A DNA stretch of 64,000 bases. Source: Pleomorphomonas sp. NRK KF1. Lineage in GTDB: Bacteria > Pseudomonadota > Alphaproteobacteria > Rhizobiales > Pleomorphomonadaceae. Under the pieces are notes generated by a model that ran no database searches, was not told where the DNA came from, and was given only the letters and a program-made list of their open reading frames with translations. Location: positions 1 to 64,000 of the forward strand of contig NZ_JAMDLH010000006.1 of the NCBI RefSeq assembly GCF_023721755.1, written 5' to 3'. Positions 18,175 through 28,342 of this stretch are shown piece by piece. The position numbers were made by a program, and so were the translations under genes. The stretch's first letter is position 1; the number at the start of each line of letters is the position of its first letter.

Positions 18175-19863
18175 ATGCGGAACTTTTTCGCCCGCGTATC
18201 CGTACGCTGCTACTCGATCGTCGCCTTTGTCTTGCTCGGATTGGGATTCATGGCCGGGTATGGGCTATGGCAGCTGGCTGCCGAGATAAGGGCCGGACGC
18301 CTCGACCAGTTGCAGGCCGTCGTCGACAGCGCCGCGTCGATGGTGGCGGCCGAAGCGAAGCGCGTATCGGCCGGTGAGACGGACGACAAGACCGCCGCGA
18401 AGATCGTCGCCGACACCATGTCCAACATGCGCTTCAACACGTCGGACTACGTGTTCGTCATCGACGACAATGGCCAGATGCTCGCCCATCCCGACCCCAA
18501 GCTGCGTGGCAACGACACCGCCTACACCCGCAAGGGACCGGACGGCCGCGCGGTCATCCAGGAAATGGTCGCCTTGGCCCGCAAGGAGGGCGCGGCATCG
18601 ATGACCTATGACTGGACCAACGCCAACACCGGGGCCAGCGAACCGAAGGCAGCCATCGTGCGTCATGTGGATGCCTTTGGGGGCGTTACCGTCGCCGCGA
18701 CGACCGTCGTGGCCGATGTCAACGCGCAGATCCGCGCCGCCGCGGGGCGTTACTCAGGACTGGCCGCGCTGCTGACCCTTGCGTTAACCGCGGTCGTTGT
18801 CCTGATCGCCCGATCGATCAGTCAGCCAACCGCCCGTATCCAGGCCGCCCTCAAGGCGGTCGGAGACGGAGATTATCACTTCGCAATCGACACCAGCGCC
18901 CATGGCGAGCTGGGCGACATGGCACGAACGCTGGCGCAGTTGCGCGACAGTCTGTCGCGCGGCGAGGAAGATCGCGCCGCCGGCGAGCGTTTGCGCGAGG
19001 AGATGCAGGCTCAGGTGACCAGCAATCGACTTCTGCTCGCCGACGACTTCGAGAAATCGATCGGCGAGATGACCCGCGCTTTCGTCGCATCGTCGGACAG
19101 CCTGCTCGGCTCGGCCCGTCAGCTGTCGCAAGCCGCCGACGCGGGTATCTCCAATGCTCGTACGGTGGCCGACGCGGCCGACGAGTCGGTTCGCAACGTC
19201 GAGACCGTGGCAGCCGCCACCACACAGCTCGCCATGTCGGTGGAGGAAATCGCGAAGCAGGTCGCCGAGTCCAACAAGGTTGTCGGCCTTGCCGCCGAGG
19301 AAGCCACCCGCACCGAAGTCGACATCAACGCCCTGTCGGAGTCGGCGGCCAAGATCGGCGAAGTGGTGGCGCTGATCAACTCCATCGCCGAACAGACCAA
19401 CCTCCTGGCGCTCAACGCCACCATCGAGGCGGCGCGGGCCGGAGAGGCCGGAAAGGGCTTTGCCGTCGTGGCGAGCGAGGTCAAACAGCTCGCCTCGCAG
19501 ACCGCCCGGGCAACGGAAGACATTTCCGCCCGTGTCGCCGGCATCCAGAAGGCGACCGGCGATACCGTTCAGTCGATCGGCCGCATTGTCGAGACCATCG
19601 ACTCCATCCGCAGCATATCAGCGGCAATAGCCGGTGCCGTCGAGGAACAGAGCGTCACGACACAGGAGATCGCCGGCAACACGCAGCTTGCCGCCGACGG
19701 TTCTGCAACGGTGACGCAGAACATCCACGCGTTGTCAGGCAACGTCGGCACCACCGCCGAAGCATCCCGGACCCTCGAGACACTGTCCGGCGACCTCGCC
19801 GGCCGGTCCGAACGGCTGAAACAGGACGTTGCCGGCTTCATAGCCATGCTGAAATCCGCCTGA
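18175..19863 (+). CDS. Methyl-accepting chemotaxis protein with periplasmic single Cache domain
   Basis: This 562-residue chemoreceptor has a transmembrane helix at about residues 12-35, a periplasmic sensor of about 150 residues with the Cache pattern [17 protein letters not shown], and a second helix at about 190-212. A HAMP linker and a cytoplasmic signalling coiled coil follow; the hairpin tip is [20 protein letters not shown]. It should feed ligand information to CheA/CheW. No che genes are nearby, so it is an orphan receptor. The ATG at 18175 is chosen because AGGGAG lies 5 nt upstream; an in-frame ATG at 18079 would add an unconserved Pro-rich tail. Confidence 0.92.
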   Translation: MRNFFARVSVRCYSIVAFVLLGLGFMAGYGLWQLAAEIRAGRLDQLQAVVDSAASMVAAEAKRVSAGETDDKTAAKIVADTMSNMRFNTSDYVFVIDDNGQMLAHPDPKLRGNDTAYTRKGPDGRAVIQEMVALARKEGAASMTYDWTNANTGASEPKAAIVRHVDAFGGVTVAATTVVADVNAQIRAAAGRYSGLAALLTLALTAVVVLIARSISQPTARIQAALKAVGDGDYHFAIDTSAHGELGDMARTLAQLRDSLSRGEEDRAAGERLREEMQAQVTSNRLLLADDFEKSIGEMTRAFVASSDSLLGSARQLSQAADAGISNARTVADAADESVRNVETVAAATTQLAMSVEEIAKQVAESNKVVGLAAEEATRTEVDINALSESAAKIGEVVALINSIAEQTNLLALNATIEAARAGEAGKGFAVVASEVKQLASQTARATEDISARVAGIQKATGDTVQSIGRIVETIDSIRSISAAIAGAVEEQSVTTQEIAGNTQLAADGSATVTQNIHALSGNVGTTAEASRTLETLSGDLAGRSERLKQDVAGFIAMLKSA

Positions 19864-19882
19864 CCGATGCTCGGCAAAACGG

Positions 19883-19912
19883 AAAGGGCGCCCCGAAAGG
19901 GACGCCCTTTTC
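19883..19912. terminator. Bidirectional terminator between the chemoreceptor gene and fpr
   Basis: AAAGGGCG at 19883-19890 pairs with CGCCCTTT at 19903-19910. The stem is flanked by A residues on one side and T residues on the other, so it can end both convergent transcripts. Confidence 0.85.
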
Positions 19913-19940
19913 GCTTGATTCAGCTTATCGCAGTGGAACG

Positions 19941-20771
19941 TCAGCCGACGAAGGCGCGCTCGACGACGAAGGTATTGGGGGCGTTGTTGGCGCCCTCGAC
20001 GAGGCCGAAATGCTCCAAGCGATCCTTGGTGTCCTTGATCATCGCCATCGATCCACAGATCATCGCGCGATCGGTGGCGGGGTCGAAGGGAAGCACGCCG
20101 AGGTCGGAGAACAGCTTGCCGGAATCGATCAGGTCGGTGACGCGGCCCTGACGCGGGTGGGGCTCGCGCGTCGCCGAGTCATAGAGGCGAAGCTTGCCGG
20201 CGGCGAGCTCGCCGAGAAACTCGTGATTGACCACTTCTTCGTAGAGCTCGCGAGCATAGTCGAGTTCGGCCACCTCACGGCACGTCTGGACGAGAATGAC
20301 CTCGTCGAACTTTTCGTACACATCGGGGTCGCGAATGAGGCTGGCGAAGGGGGCGACACCGGTGCCAGTCGACAGAAGATACAACCGCTTGCCCGGCAGC
20401 AGCGCGTCAATGACCAGGGTTCCCGTCGGCTTCTTGCGCATCAGAATGGTATCGCCGACCTTGACCTTCTGCAGGTACTCGGTGAGCGGGCCGCCCGGCA
20501 CCTTGATCGAGAAGAACTCGAGTTCGTCGTCCCAGGCCGGACTTGCCACAGAGTAGGCGCGAAACACCGGTCGCTCGGCGTTCGGCAGACCGATCATCAC
20601 GAACTCGCCCGAGCGGAAGCGGAAGCTCGCCGGACGCGTCGTGCGAAAGCGGAACAACCGGTCGGTGTAATGACGAACTTTAGTCACCGTCTCGGCGAAG
20701 ACGTTGTCGGGAATCGGGAAGGCCTGGGCGCCCTCGGCGCTGGTCGCAACTGTCGACGTGTAGGCGTTCAA
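19941..20771 (-). CDS. fpr: Ferredoxin-NADP+ reductase
   Basis: This 276-residue FAD enzyme exchanges electrons between NADPH and ferredoxin or flavodoxin. Visible motifs are the FAD-binding RAYSVASP after SGEFVMIGLPN, and the nucleotide site STGTGVAPFASL. The C terminus ending in FVVERAFVG is typical of the bacterial FPR subclass. I choose the TTG at 20771 because AGAGGAAG sits 6 nt upstream (20778-20785) and homologues start at this point with MNA. An upstream ATG at 20816 or 20795 would add an Arg-rich tail containing that ribosome site. It may link to NifJ and the flavodiiron protein through ferredoxin or flavodoxin, which is inference. Confidence 0.93.
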   Translation of the reverse strand: MNAYTSTVATSAEGAQAFPIPDNVFAETVTKVRHYTDRLFRFRTTRPASFRFRSGEFVMIGLPNAERPVFRAYSVASPAWDDELEFFSIKVPGGPLTEYLQKVKVGDTILMRKKPTGTLVIDALLPGKRLYLLSTGTGVAPFASLIRDPDVYEKFDEVILVQTCREVAELDYARELYEEVVNHEFLGELAAGKLRLYDSATREPHPRQGRVTDLIDSGKLFSDLGVLPFDPATDRAMICGSMAMIKDTKDRLEHFGLVEGANNAPNTFVVERAFVG

Positions 20772-20998
20772 GGTCGGCTTCCTCTGCCTGTGCATATCCG
20801 GCCGCGACCAACGCAAGACCGCGTCGTCGGGCCATGATCACGTGCAAGGGTGATAGCACCCACTCCCTTCCTAAATGAAGCAAACGAGTTGCAAATTCCA
20901 GTCATTCCAAGGAAAAAACCGCCGACGAGGCCGCATGGCTGAGTTGCAGAGCGGGCAAACAAGTCCCACCCACAGTGTGGCCAAGCCTCGCGATGGTC

Positions 20999-21301
20999 TC
21001 AGCGGAGTGCGGCAGCACCCGCCCGCGAGGGGCGCGCAGACTTGGCGCCAACCTCTTGCGCCCCGGAGGCGGTGCGCGACAGGCCGGCGCGTACGGACAT
21101 GGCGGCGAAGGCGGCCAGTTCGAACGCCGTGACGGCGAGAACCACCGAAAGGGCAATTTTCCAGCCAGGCAATGCCAACGCAAACGCGCCGACGCCGGAA
21201 CCGAAGGCCACGATCGCCGCCAGCAAGACGAGTGCAACGAGGCGGACCCGCACACCGGCGACAAACCCCATCAAACCCGACATAGCGACTATGAACAGCA
21301 T
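20999..21301 (-). CDS. Small hypothetical membrane protein
   Basis: This roughly 100-residue protein has three hydrophobic segments, at about residues 2-16, 22-40 and 48-70, then a basic, polar tail. No family was recognised. The second in-frame ATG (21301) is preferred over the first (21307) because GGAG lies 7 nt before it. It sits about 100 bp downstream of hisA on the same strand, where hisF is found in many relatives, but shows no resemblance to a His enzyme. Hydrophobic pattern and ribosome site make it plausible, though it could be non-coding. Confidence 0.5.
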   Translation of the reverse strand: MLFIVAMSGLMGFVAGVRVRLVALVLLAAIVAFGSGVGAFALALPGWKIALSVVLAVTAFELAAFAAMSVRAGLSRTASGAQEVGAKSARPSRAGAAALR

Positions 21302-21405
21302 GGCCATACTCCGGACAAATCCTGATATCCGAACTATGGCAGACCGCGCTTAGGACCCGCTTACAAAAATAGCTCAAATTTGATTGAACCGGACGTGTGC
21401 CCTTA

Positions 21406-22167
21406 TCACGAAGCGGACGGTGCCGACGCCGGGCGGATGTCGGCAAGCCGGTCGAGGGCGGCTCGCGGATCGAGACGCCCGTCGTAAAGCGCCCGGCCCG
21501 TGATGGCACCGTCGAGGACCGCCGATTCCGGCTGGCAAAGCGCCTCAATGTCGTCCATCGAAGCAAGGCCACCGGAGGCGATCACCGGGATCGATACGGC
21601 TCGCGCGAGCGCCAACGTGGACGGAAGGTTCAGCCCCTTCAGTACCCCATCGCGATCGATATCCGTGTAGACGATGGCGGCGACGCCGGCGTCCTCGAAG
21701 CGACGAGCGAGTTCGGTGGCGGTCAATTCGGCGCTCTCCGCCCAGCCCTCGACGGCAACCTTGCCGCCGCGTGCATCGATGCCGACCACGACACGGCCAG
21801 GGAAAGCCTTTGCCGCCGCCTTCACCAGATCCGGATCACGCAGGGCCACCGTGCCGAGGATAACGCGGGAGATGCCCTTGCCGAGCCAGGCGTCGATGGC
21901 CGCCATGTCGCGGATGCCGCCGCCGAGCTGGACCTTCATGCCCGGCGCCACCGCTGCGAGGATGGCATCGACCGCCGCACCATTCACCGAGCGGCCGGCA
22001 AAGGCGCCATTGAGGTCGACGACGTGCAACCAGGGAAAGCCGATGCCATGGAAAGCGCGCGCCTGGGCAGCCGGGTCGGCGTTGTAGACGGTGGCGGCAT
22101 TCATATCACCGAGCTTCAGGCGGACGCAGGCGCCGTCCTTGAGGTCGATGGCGGGATAGAGAATCAC
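21406..22167 (-). CDS. hisA: Phosphoribosylformimino-AICAR-phosphate isomerase HisA
   Basis: HisA isomerises ProFAR to PRFAR in histidine biosynthesis. The 253-residue TIM barrel starts with [11 protein letters not shown] carrying the catalytic Asp, has VQLGGGIRD in the middle and [10 protein letters not shown] with the second catalytic Asp, followed by VIASGGLAS for phosphate binding. The GTG at 22167 overlaps the hisH stop as GTGA and has GAGG 8 nt upstream; a GTG at 22176 would leave no ribosome site. It is the last his gene in this block: hisF does not follow. Confidence 0.95.
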   Translation of the reverse strand: MILYPAIDLKDGACVRLKLGDMNAATVYNADPAAQARAFHGIGFPWLHVVDLNGAFAGRSVNGAAVDAILAAVAPGMKVQLGGGIRDMAAIDAWLGKGISRVILGTVALRDPDLVKAAAKAFPGRVVVGIDARGGKVAVEGWAESAELTATELARRFEDAGVAAIVYTDIDRDGVLKGLNLPSTLALARAVSIPVIASGGLASMDDIEALCQPESAVLDGAITGRALYDGRLDPRAALDRLADIRPASAPSAS

Positions 22168-22811
22168 GGGCGCCACCTCAGGAAGTTGGCAATGAGACCG
22201 AGACCGAGCGTCTGGCTTTTCTCGGGGTGAAACTGGGTGCCGGCGATGTTGTCGCGGCCGACCATGGCCGTGACCGACCCGCCGTAGTCGGCAACCGCGA
22301 CCAGTGCGTCGGTCTCGCGCAGCGTCATGTGATAGCTATGGACGAAATAGGCATGCAGCCCCTTGTCGCCGGTCGCCAATCCTTCAAGAAGAGCATGAGG
22401 GCGCACGAGATTCAGCGTGTTCCAGCCCATGTGCGGCACCTTGAGCGCCGGATCGCCCGGCGCGATCGGTTCGACGTCGCCATCGATCCAGCCGAGGCCT
22501 TCGGTGATCGTCTTCTCGAGGCCACGCTGCGCCATCAGTTGCATGCCGACGCAGATGCCAAGGAAAGGCCGGCCTTTCCGCACGACCGCTTCGGTCAGAG
22601 CCTCGATCATGCCGGGAACGGCGGCGAGCCCCGCCTTGCAGTCGGCGAAGGCACCGACGCCCGGCAATACGATGCGCTCGGCAGCACGAACGGCGTCGGG
22701 ATCGGACGTGACCAGAATGGTATCGTCAGCCCCGTCGCGAGCCGCCCGTTCGAACGCCTTGGCCGCCGACCGCAGGTTGCCGGACCCATAATCGATGATG
22801 GCGACAGTCAT
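22164..22811 (-). CDS. hisH: Imidazole glycerol phosphate synthase glutaminase subunit HisH
   Basis: This 215-residue class I glutamine amidotransferase supplies ammonia to HisF. The triad is visible: C87 in GICVGMQL, and H195 with E197 in FHPEKSQ. The oxyanion segment LPGVGAF is at 49-55. The ATG at 22811 overlaps the stop of the upstream DUF2628 gene by 4 nt, so translation is coupled. The frame is open further upstream, but that would run through the DUF2628 gene. HisF, its partner, is not in this window. Confidence 0.96.
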   Translation of the reverse strand: MTVAIIDYGSGNLRSAAKAFERAARDGADDTILVTSDPDAVRAAERIVLPGVGAFADCKAGLAAVPGMIEALTEAVVRKGRPFLGICVGMQLMAQRGLEKTITEGLGWIDGDVEPIAPGDPALKVPHMGWNTLNLVRPHALLEGLATGDKGLHAYFVHSYHMTLRETDALVAVADYGGSVTAMVGRDNIAGTQFHPEKSQTLGLGLIANFLRWRP

Positions 22812-23284
22812 GGCCGCGCTCCACTTTCGGGAAAGAGGCCGAGGACGCCCGGCGGGACGCTTCGGCCTGGGTGAAGAGCAGGAGGAGTCGTCGGCGACGA
22901 GGCAGGCCGCGGCTGGACGAGCCAGGCGTCGAAGAAGCGCCGCTCGGCCGCATCGCGGCTTTCCCCTTCCACGACACCGCTTTCCCGGAAGCCGCGCAGC
23001 CTCAGCGAGAGGCGTCGAACGTCGTTGGCGACGACGCCGGTTGCGATCGCCAGAATCAGTTCGAAGCCGGTGGTGGTGACAGGTCCGAGCCAGCGCTCGG
23101 AGAGCGTGATCAGGACGGCCAGCGCGATCCAGCCGACAAGGCCCAGCCACTCACGGTGTCGCAGGAACCAAAGCGGCCCGAACAGCAAAGCCCAGACCGC
23201 GAAACCGTCACGCACGAAGACGGCGCGATCGGCTATAGCTTCCGGCGCGACCTTGTCCGGCAAGTGAACGCTGAAGATGGCCAT
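22808..23284 (-). CDS. DUF2628 membrane protein of the his operon
   Basis: This 158-residue protein of unknown function has a short N-terminal segment, [14 protein letters not shown]-like hydrophobic stretches at about residues 30-70 and a further one at about 75-90, then a Pro-rich cytoplasmic tail. DUF2628 proteins lie between hisB and hisH in many Rhizobiales, which matches here. The stop overlaps the hisH start (ATGA). The ATG at 23284 is preferred to a TTG one codon upstream. No enzymatic motif is seen. Confidence 0.85.
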   Translation of the reverse strand: MAIFSVHLPDKVAPEAIADRAVFVRDGFAVWALLFGPLWFLRHREWLGLVGWIALAVLITLSERWLGPVTTTGFELILAIATGVVANDVRRLSLRLRGFRESGVVEGESRDAAERRFFDAWLVQPRPASSPTTPPALHPGRSVPPGVLGLFPESGARP

Positions 23285-23296
23285 CAAGCGTCTCCG

Positions 23297-23890
23297 TCAG
23301 GCTTCCAGCACGCCCTTTGTGGACGGTACGCGACCGCCCTGGGCCGGATCGATGGCGACGGCGAACCTCAGGGCTCGCGCCAGCGCCTTGAAGCAGCTTT
23401 CGGCGATATGGTGGTCGTTCGAGCCGTAGAAGGTTTCGACGTGCAACGTCAATCCGGCCTGCATGGTGAAGGCGCGAAACCATTCCTCGACGAGCTGGGT
23501 ATCGAAGCTGCCGATCTTGGCCGCGTGAAAGGCGGTGCGGAACACGAGATACGGACGGCCGGAGATGTCGACCACGACGCGTGAAAGCGCTTCGTCCAGT
23601 GGCAGCGTCACGTCGGAATAGCGGGTGATGCCGGCCTTGTCGCCGAGCGCCTTGCGGAAGCACTGCCCCAGCGCGATGCCGACGTCTTCGACGGTGTGAT
23701 GATCGTCGATATGAACGTCGCCCCTCGCCTTGATCTCAAGATCGATCAGGCCGTGGCGGGCAATCTGGGTCAGCATATGATCGAAGAAGCCCACGCCGGT
23801 CGAGATGTCGGCTTCGCCACGACCGTCGAGATCAAGGCGGACGGAGATCTCGGTTTCGCGGGTCGAGCGGCTGAGGCTGGCCGTGCGCAT
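23297..23890 (-). CDS. hisB: Imidazoleglycerol-phosphate dehydratase HisB
   Basis: This monofunctional 197-residue HisB dehydrates imidazole glycerol phosphate. It carries the metal-binding His motifs [13 protein letters not shown] and DDHHTVED, and the symmetric second half [10 protein letters not shown]. It leads the his block hisB-DUF2628-hisH-hisA on the - strand, 12 bp before the DUF2628 gene. In many Rhizobiales hslV is divergent from hisB; here the divergent gene is an MFS transporter instead. Confidence 0.97.
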   Translation of the reverse strand: MRTASLSRSTRETEISVRLDLDGRGEADISTGVGFFDHMLTQIARHGLIDLEIKARGDVHIDDHHTVEDVGIALGQCFRKALGDKAGITRYSDVTLPLDEALSRVVVDISGRPYLVFRTAFHAAKIGSFDTQLVEEWFRAFTMQAGLTLHVETFYGSNDHHIAESCFKALARALRFAVAIDPAQGGRVPSTKGVLEA

Positions 23891-23946
23891 GGCTCGCTGT
23901 CACTCCTTCGGCGGGATTATCCGGCTTCTATCAGGGGGAGAAGGAA

Positions 23947-24012
23947 ATGAAAACGACAAAAGCCGCCCGCCTGCAACGGTCCGCCTGGGTCGGTTGTGTG
24001 TTGGTTCACTGA
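23947..24012 (+). CDS. Possible 21-residue leader peptide before the MFS gene
   Basis: A short frame of 21 codons follows a strong purine-rich ribosome site (GGGGGAGAAGGAA) and ends with a TGA inside a perfect inverted repeat at 24004-24021. It is basic in its first half (KTTKAARLQR) and ends in WVGCVLVH. A weak hairpin with a T run follows. The arrangement resembles a leader-peptide attenuator for the MFS gene at 24152. This is a hypothesis from position and ribosome site only. Confidence 0.3.
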   Translation: MKTTKAARLQRSAWVGCVLVH

Positions 24013-24021
24013 AGAGTGAAC
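24004..24021. repeat. Perfect inverted repeat upstream of the MFS gene
   Basis: GTTCACT and AGTGAAC flank a 4-nt GAAG centre. It could be an RNA hairpin overlapping the stop codon of the possible leader peptide, or a DNA operator for a repressor of the exporter gene 130 bp downstream. Confidence 0.5.
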
Positions 24022-24027
24022 AAGAGA

Positions 24028-24050
24028 GCGGCTTCCAAGCTGTCCTTTTT
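24028..24050 (+). terminator. Weak terminator-like hairpin in the MFS leader
   Basis: GCGGC at 24028-24032 can pair with GCTGT at 24039-24043 (two G-U pairs) over a 6-nt loop, followed by CC and five T residues. It is marginal as a terminator on its own; it is listed because of its place between the possible leader peptide and the exporter gene. Confidence 0.25.
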
Positions 24051-24151
24051 GCCCTCGATGCCCCAAAAAACATCGCCGCCTTTCCAACCGTGACGCCCGA
24101 TTACGGGCAGAGGGCGGCTAACGAATCCAGTCCGCCCGCATTTCTACGCCG

Positions 24152-25576
24152 ATGGCCGATCTTCCTCCTTCTCCTGCCACCACCGCCGCGGGCTATTCGC
24201 CCGCCGTCGCCCTGACCATGGCAGCCATCGGCTTCATGCAGATCCTGGACAGCGCCATCATCAACACCTCCCTGCCGACGATGGCGCGCAGTTTCGGGGT
24301 GGCACCAATCGACCTGTCGCTGGCCGTCACCGCCTATGTTCTGGCCGCCGCAGCCGCTTCCCCGCTCGCCAACTGGCTGGCGGACCGCTTTGGCGCGCGC
24401 AACATACTGGTAGCGGCATTGGTCGCCTTCACTCTGTCGTCGATATGGTGCGCTCTGTCTCAGACATTGCCGGAGCTGATCGCGGCCCGCGTCGTGCAGG
24501 GAGTGGGCGGCGCATTGCTGCTCCCCGTCGGTACTGCCGTCGTGATGCGCCGGGCTGCCAGAGCCGACTTCGTGCGCGCCACGGCACTGATGGTTTGGCC
24601 TGCCCTGATGGCGCCGATCGTCGGGCCGGTTTTGGGCGGTTTCATCACCGAGCACCTGAGCTGGCACTGGAATTTCTGGCTCAACCTGCCGCTTGGCGCG
24701 TGTGGCCTGCTGGCGATCCTCAGGTTGGTTCCAAATGAACGCAACCCCGACCCTCGACCGTTCGATGTCGTCGGTTTCGCACTGTGCGCAACGAGCCTGA
24801 CAACCTTGCTGGCCGGGTTCCAGCGATCGGCTGAAGCCGGCGGAGAACGCATTGTTGCCCTGACGATGATCGGCCTCGGCACGCTTCTCGGCTTCGCCGC
24901 GATCCGACACCTGAGGCGGCATTCGGCGCCCCTTCTGTCGCTTGGCGCGCTGTCGCATCCAAGCCTTGGGTACGCTTTCCATCCAGGTGGGCTCTATCGG
25001 ATCCTGTTCTCGGCAGCGCCATTCCTGCTGCCTCTGTGGTTTCAGCTCGGCTTCGGATTGTCCCCGGCCTCGGCCGGCCTTTGGGTGCTCGTCTATTTCG
25101 TCGGCAACCTCGGCATCAAGGTGATTACCACGCCGCTGACGCGACGGTTCGGCTTCCGGTGTGTGCTTGTCGGCGATGGCGTGCTGGTGGCGTTGTCCAT
25201 GGTGGCCTGCGCCTTGGTTGGATCGCTCGATCAACCGGTTCTGGTCGTGGCGATCCTGCTGTTTGCAGGTAGCGTCCGCTCCATACAGCTGACCACTCTG
25301 ACCACGCTCGCCTTTGCCGATGTTCCCGAAGTGGAACGCGGCAACGCATCCAACCTGATCGCCATGATGCAGCAGGGAACCCAGGCCGCCGGTGTCGCCG
25401 TCGCGGCCTTCAGCTTGTCGGCCCTTCAGGCCGTATTGGGCACGGACGCCATCGGTCTTCCCGAACTTCAAGGAACGTTCTGGATCATGGCCGTCCTCGC
25501 CGTCGTTGGGGCCATCGCCGGCCTCAGGGTACCGGAGGCCTTCGGCCGCGAGGTCAGCGCGGCAACCGCTCGCTAG
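24152..25576 (+). CDS. MFS drug-efflux-type transporter (DHA2/EmrB-like)
   Basis: This 474-residue inner-membrane protein has the pattern of a proton-driven multidrug exporter of the 14-helix DHA2 group. Features are [18 protein letters not shown] in helix 1, the loop motif LADRFGARN, and the motif-C-like [18 protein letters not shown] characteristic of drug-proton antiporters. The substrate is unknown. No ribosome site precedes the ATG. It is divergent from hisB and has no adjacent regulator or membrane-fusion partner. Its last codons overlap the convergent queG end by 23 bp. Confidence 0.85.
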   Translation: MADLPPSPATTAAGYSPAVALTMAAIGFMQILDSAIINTSLPTMARSFGVAPIDLSLAVTAYVLAAAAASPLANWLADRFGARNILVAALVAFTLSSIWCALSQTLPELIAARVVQGVGGALLLPVGTAVVMRRAARADFVRATALMVWPALMAPIVGPVLGGFITEHLSWHWNFWLNLPLGACGLLAILRLVPNERNPDPRPFDVVGFALCATSLTTLLAGFQRSAEAGGERIVALTMIGLGTLLGFAAIRHLRRHSAPLLSLGALSHPSLGYAFHPGGLYRILFSAAPFLLPLWFQLGFGLSPASAGLWVLVYFVGNLGIKVITTPLTRRFGFRCVLVGDGVLVALSMVACALVGSLDQPVLVVAILLFAGSVRSIQLTTLTTLAFADVPEVERGNASNLIAMMQQGTQAAGVAVAAFSLSALQAVLGTDAIGLPELQGTFWIMAVLAVVGAIAGLRVPEAFGREVSAATAR

Positions 25577-26600
25577 AAGGCCCTTCTCCCAGAAGTCGGC
25601 TCCGCGCCCATTTCGCTGCCTCGGCCACCACTTCGTCCCTGTCGTCCAGAAGCGAGGCGAGCGCCGACACGAGCGATCGATCCCCCGAGTTTCCTATGGC
25701 GATCGCGATGTTGCGCACGAATCGGTTGCGACCGATGCGCTTCACCGGAGAACCGGCAAACAGTGCCCTAAAGGCCGCATCGTCCAGAGTCGCCAGCGCT
25801 GCGAGCGATGGCGCTTCGAGATCGGTGCGCGGCCGCAGCTTCATTTCCGCCGCCTCACTGGCGAACTTGTTCCAGGGGCAGACGGCGAGGCAGTCATCAC
25901 AACCATAGATGCGGTTGCCCATCAGAGGTCTCAGATCCTCCGGAACGGGACCGGCATGCTCGATGGTCAGATAGGAGATGCAGCGGCGTGCGTCGATCTG
26001 ATAGGGCGCCGGCAAGGCCCCAGTCGGACAGGCGTCGAGGCAGCGGCGGCAGGCGCCGCAGCGGTCGGAGGCCGGCTCGTCCGGCGTCAATTCGGCGGCC
26101 GAGAGGATCACGCCGAGAAACAGCCACGAGCCGAAATCGCGCGAGACCAGATTGGTGTGCTTGCCCTGCCAGCCGATGCCGGCCAGCGCGGCGAGCGGCT
26201 TCTCCATCAGCGGCGCCGTATCGACGAATACCTTGACGTCGGCGCAGGTATCACGAGCGATGAGGCCGGCCACTTCCTTGAGGCGCCCTTTCAGCACGTC
26301 ATGATAATCGCGATGGCGGGCATAGACGGAAATGTTGCCGACGTTGGGCCTTGCGAGGTTGTCCAGCGGATCGCTGTCCGGGCCGTAGTTCATCGCAAGG
26401 ACAACGGCCGACTTCGCCTCGGGCCAGAGCACGCGCGGGTCGGCCCGACGGTCGAGCGTTTCCTCCATCCAGGCCATGGAGCCGTGCCGCCCGAGATCGA
26501 CGAAGGCGCGCAATCGCCGCGCCGCATCGCCGAGCCGGTCGACCGGGGCGATGCCGATCGCCGAAAACCCGAGATCGCGAGCGCGCGCCCGCCAAGTCAC
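25554..26600 (-). CDS. queG: Epoxyqueuosine reductase QueG
   Basis: QueG performs the last step of queuosine synthesis in tRNA, reducing epoxyqueuosine with cobalamin and two 4Fe-4S clusters. The cluster cysteines are visible: C181, C184, C187 and C191 ([12 protein letters not shown]), then C207, C234, C237 and C241 (CDDCLAVCP). The catalytic Asp is D127 in VDTAP. The C-terminal HEAT-like repeat (about 270-340) binds tRNA. The 348-residue frame begins at a GTG with GGGAG upstream, the only start after the preceding in-frame stop. It follows the glutathione transferase gene by 24 bp. Confidence 0.95.
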   Translation of the reverse strand: MTWRARARDLGFSAIGIAPVDRLGDAARRLRAFVDLGRHGSMAWMEETLDRRADPRVLWPEAKSAVVLAMNYGPDSDPLDNLARPNVGNISVYARHRDYHDVLKGRLKEVAGLIARDTCADVKVFVDTAPLMEKPLAALAGIGWQGKHTNLVSRDFGSWLFLGVILSAAELTPDEPASDRCGACRRCLDACPTGALPAPYQIDARRCISYLTIEHAGPVPEDLRPLMGNRIYGCDDCLAVCPWNKFASEAAEMKLRPRTDLEAPSLAALATLDDAAFRALFAGSPVKRIGRNRFVRNIAIAIGNSGDRSLVSALASLLDDRDEVVAEAAKWARSRLLGEGPSSERLPR

Positions 26601-26624
26601 CGCGCCGCTCCCTCAAGGGCCGCG

Positions 26625-27317
26625 TCAGAAGTCGAGATCGGTGTAGATCGGCGCCGCGGGAAGACCGGGCAGCCGGTCCGCCAGCAGGGTGCGGAAGGTC
26701 GGGCGCGACTTGATCCGGGCATACCAGTATTTGGCATTGAGATCCTCGTCCCAGGGAACATCGCCGACATAGTCGACGACCGACAGCTCGGCGGCGGCGG
26801 CAAGATCGGCGAAGGTGAGCTGCTCGCCGGAGAGCCAGTTGCGCGAGCCGGCCAGCCAGCCGACGTAGTGAAGATGATGCTTGATGTTGACGCGGGCAAC
26901 CCTCAGCACCTGGTTGTCGGGCGATCCGCCGCCCAACTCACGCGGCAGTTCCAGCTTCGTGATCTTCTCGTGCAGGAAATACTGCACCGCCTCTTCATGG
27001 GTCTTGTGCAGAAACCAGTCGACGAGTCGACGCATCTCGGCGCGCGCTTCGGGATGATTGGGCATCAGGCGACGATCCCCGAGCGCGTAGCCGCGCGTCT
27101 CGTCGACATACTCCATGATCGGACCGGCGCCGACAATCGGCGGACCATCGTTTTCGACGAGCACCGGCACGTTTCCCGCCGGATTGAGCTCCAGGAACTC
27201 CGGGCGCCGTTCCCAGCTTTTCTCGACGATGAGGTCCACTTTCGCGTCATGCTCGGCGAGCATCAGCCGAACGAAGCGGGACGTGGTGGAAAAGGGATGA
27301 TGATAGAGCTTGAGCAT
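26625..27317 (-). CDS. Glutathione S-transferase family protein
   Basis: This 230-residue protein has an N-terminal thioredoxin fold (MLKLYHHPFSTTSRFVRLML) with the glutathione-binding NPAGNVPVL cis-Pro loop, and an all-helical C-terminal domain containing LTFADLAAAAEL, the N-capping box of GSTs. The Ser in PFSTTSR suggests a Ser/Cys-type active site. Substrate unknown. It precedes queG on the same strand. Confidence 0.88.
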   Translation of the reverse strand: MLKLYHHPFSTTSRFVRLMLAEHDAKVDLIVEKSWERRPEFLELNPAGNVPVLVENDGPPIVGAGPIMEYVDETRGYALGDRRLMPNHPEARAEMRRLVDWFLHKTHEEAVQYFLHEKITKLELPRELGGGSPDNQVLRVARVNIKHHLHYVGWLAGSRNWLSGEQLTFADLAAAAELSVVDYVGDVPWDEDLNAKYWYARIKSRPTFRTLLADRLPGLPAAPIYTDLDF

Positions 27318-27522
27318 CGCGGACCCGGATCGCCGGCGGCGCCGGCGTCAGACAGGAAGGTGGAAACAGTTCGCCTGGAGTATCTGGCAAGGCTCCGCGC
27401 CATTCCGAAACGGACTGGCAGCAGGGCCGTGAGACTGGCCTATAGAGCCGACGACATGTATGAACAACTGGTTACCGACCTATCGCATTCGATCCACCCA
27501 TTTTGACCGAAAGTTTCGCGAC

Positions 27523-28332
27523 ATGGATCTTACGGGCCTCATTCAAGCGCTTATCCTCGGCATCATTGAAGGTATCACCGAGTTCCTGCCCATTTCCAGC
27601 ACCGGCCATCTCATCATTGCCGAACAGTGGCTCGGGGCTCGTTCGGACATGTTCAACATCGTCATCCAAGCCGGCGCCATCCTGGCGGTGACGGTGATCT
27701 ACTGGCAACGACTTCTTGGCTTTCTCACGGGTTGGCGCGACCCGGAGACACGCCTTTATCTCGGCAAGCTGATCGTCGCCTTTCTGGTCACTTCGGTGCT
27801 GGGCCTGCTTGCCAAGAAACTCGGCTTCAAGTTGCCGGAAACCGTGGTGCCGATCGCCTGGGCACTGGTCATCGGCGGCTTCTGGATGATTCTCGCGGAG
27901 CATTTCGCAGCCAAGAGACCCGAAAGCAGCCATATCAGCTGGACAGTCGCCGTCGTGGTCGGCGTGGCGCAAGTGGTGGCAGGCGTTTTTCCCGGCACGT
28001 CGCGGTCGGCCTCGACCATCTTCGCGGCCATGCTGCTCGGCACCGGCAATCGGGCCGCCGCCACCGAGTTCGCCTTTCTGGTCGGCATTCCCACCATGTA
28101 CGCGGCGAGCGCCTTCGAAATCGTCTCGACGCTCAAGGATGGCGCCGCGACAGCCAGCGAGGACTGGCTGGCTCTCGCCATCGCCTTCGTCGCTTCGGCG
28201 ATCACTGCCTTCGTTTCGGTCAAGTGGTTGCTGGGCTACATCCAGACCAACCGCTTCACCGCCTTTGCCGTCTACCGCGTGCTGTTCGGCGGGCTGCTGT
28301 TCGCCATGATCCTGACCGGTTGGGTCCACTGA
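27523..28332 (+). CDS. uppP: Undecaprenyl-diphosphatase UppP (BacA)
   Basis: This 269-residue polytopic membrane enzyme recycles undecaprenyl diphosphate to the monophosphate lipid carrier for peptidoglycan and O-antigen synthesis. Both family motifs are clear: EGITEFLPISSTGH at residues 16-29 and PGTSRSASTI in the second half. The ATG at 27523 places motif 1 at the normal distance; a further in-frame ATG at 27460 would add a charged tail. It converges on the downstream oxidoreductase gene with an 10-bp gap. Overproduction gives bacitracin tolerance in other bacteria. Confidence 0.96.
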   Translation: MDLTGLIQALILGIIEGITEFLPISSTGHLIIAEQWLGARSDMFNIVIQAGAILAVTVIYWQRLLGFLTGWRDPETRLYLGKLIVAFLVTSVLGLLAKKLGFKLPETVVPIAWALVIGGFWMILAEHFAAKRPESSHISWTVAVVVGVAQVVAGVFPGTSRSASTIFAAMLLGTGNRAAATEFAFLVGIPTMYAASAFEIVSTLKDGAATASEDWLALAIAFVASAITAFVSVKWLLGYIQTNRFTAFAVYRVLFGGLLFAMILTGWVH

Positions 28333-28342
28333 CCCTGAAGGC

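Noticed and set aside
25392-27506. A 704-codon open frame on the + strand across queG and the transferase gene
   Set aside because: It is antisense to two well-supported genes and shows no conserved motif.
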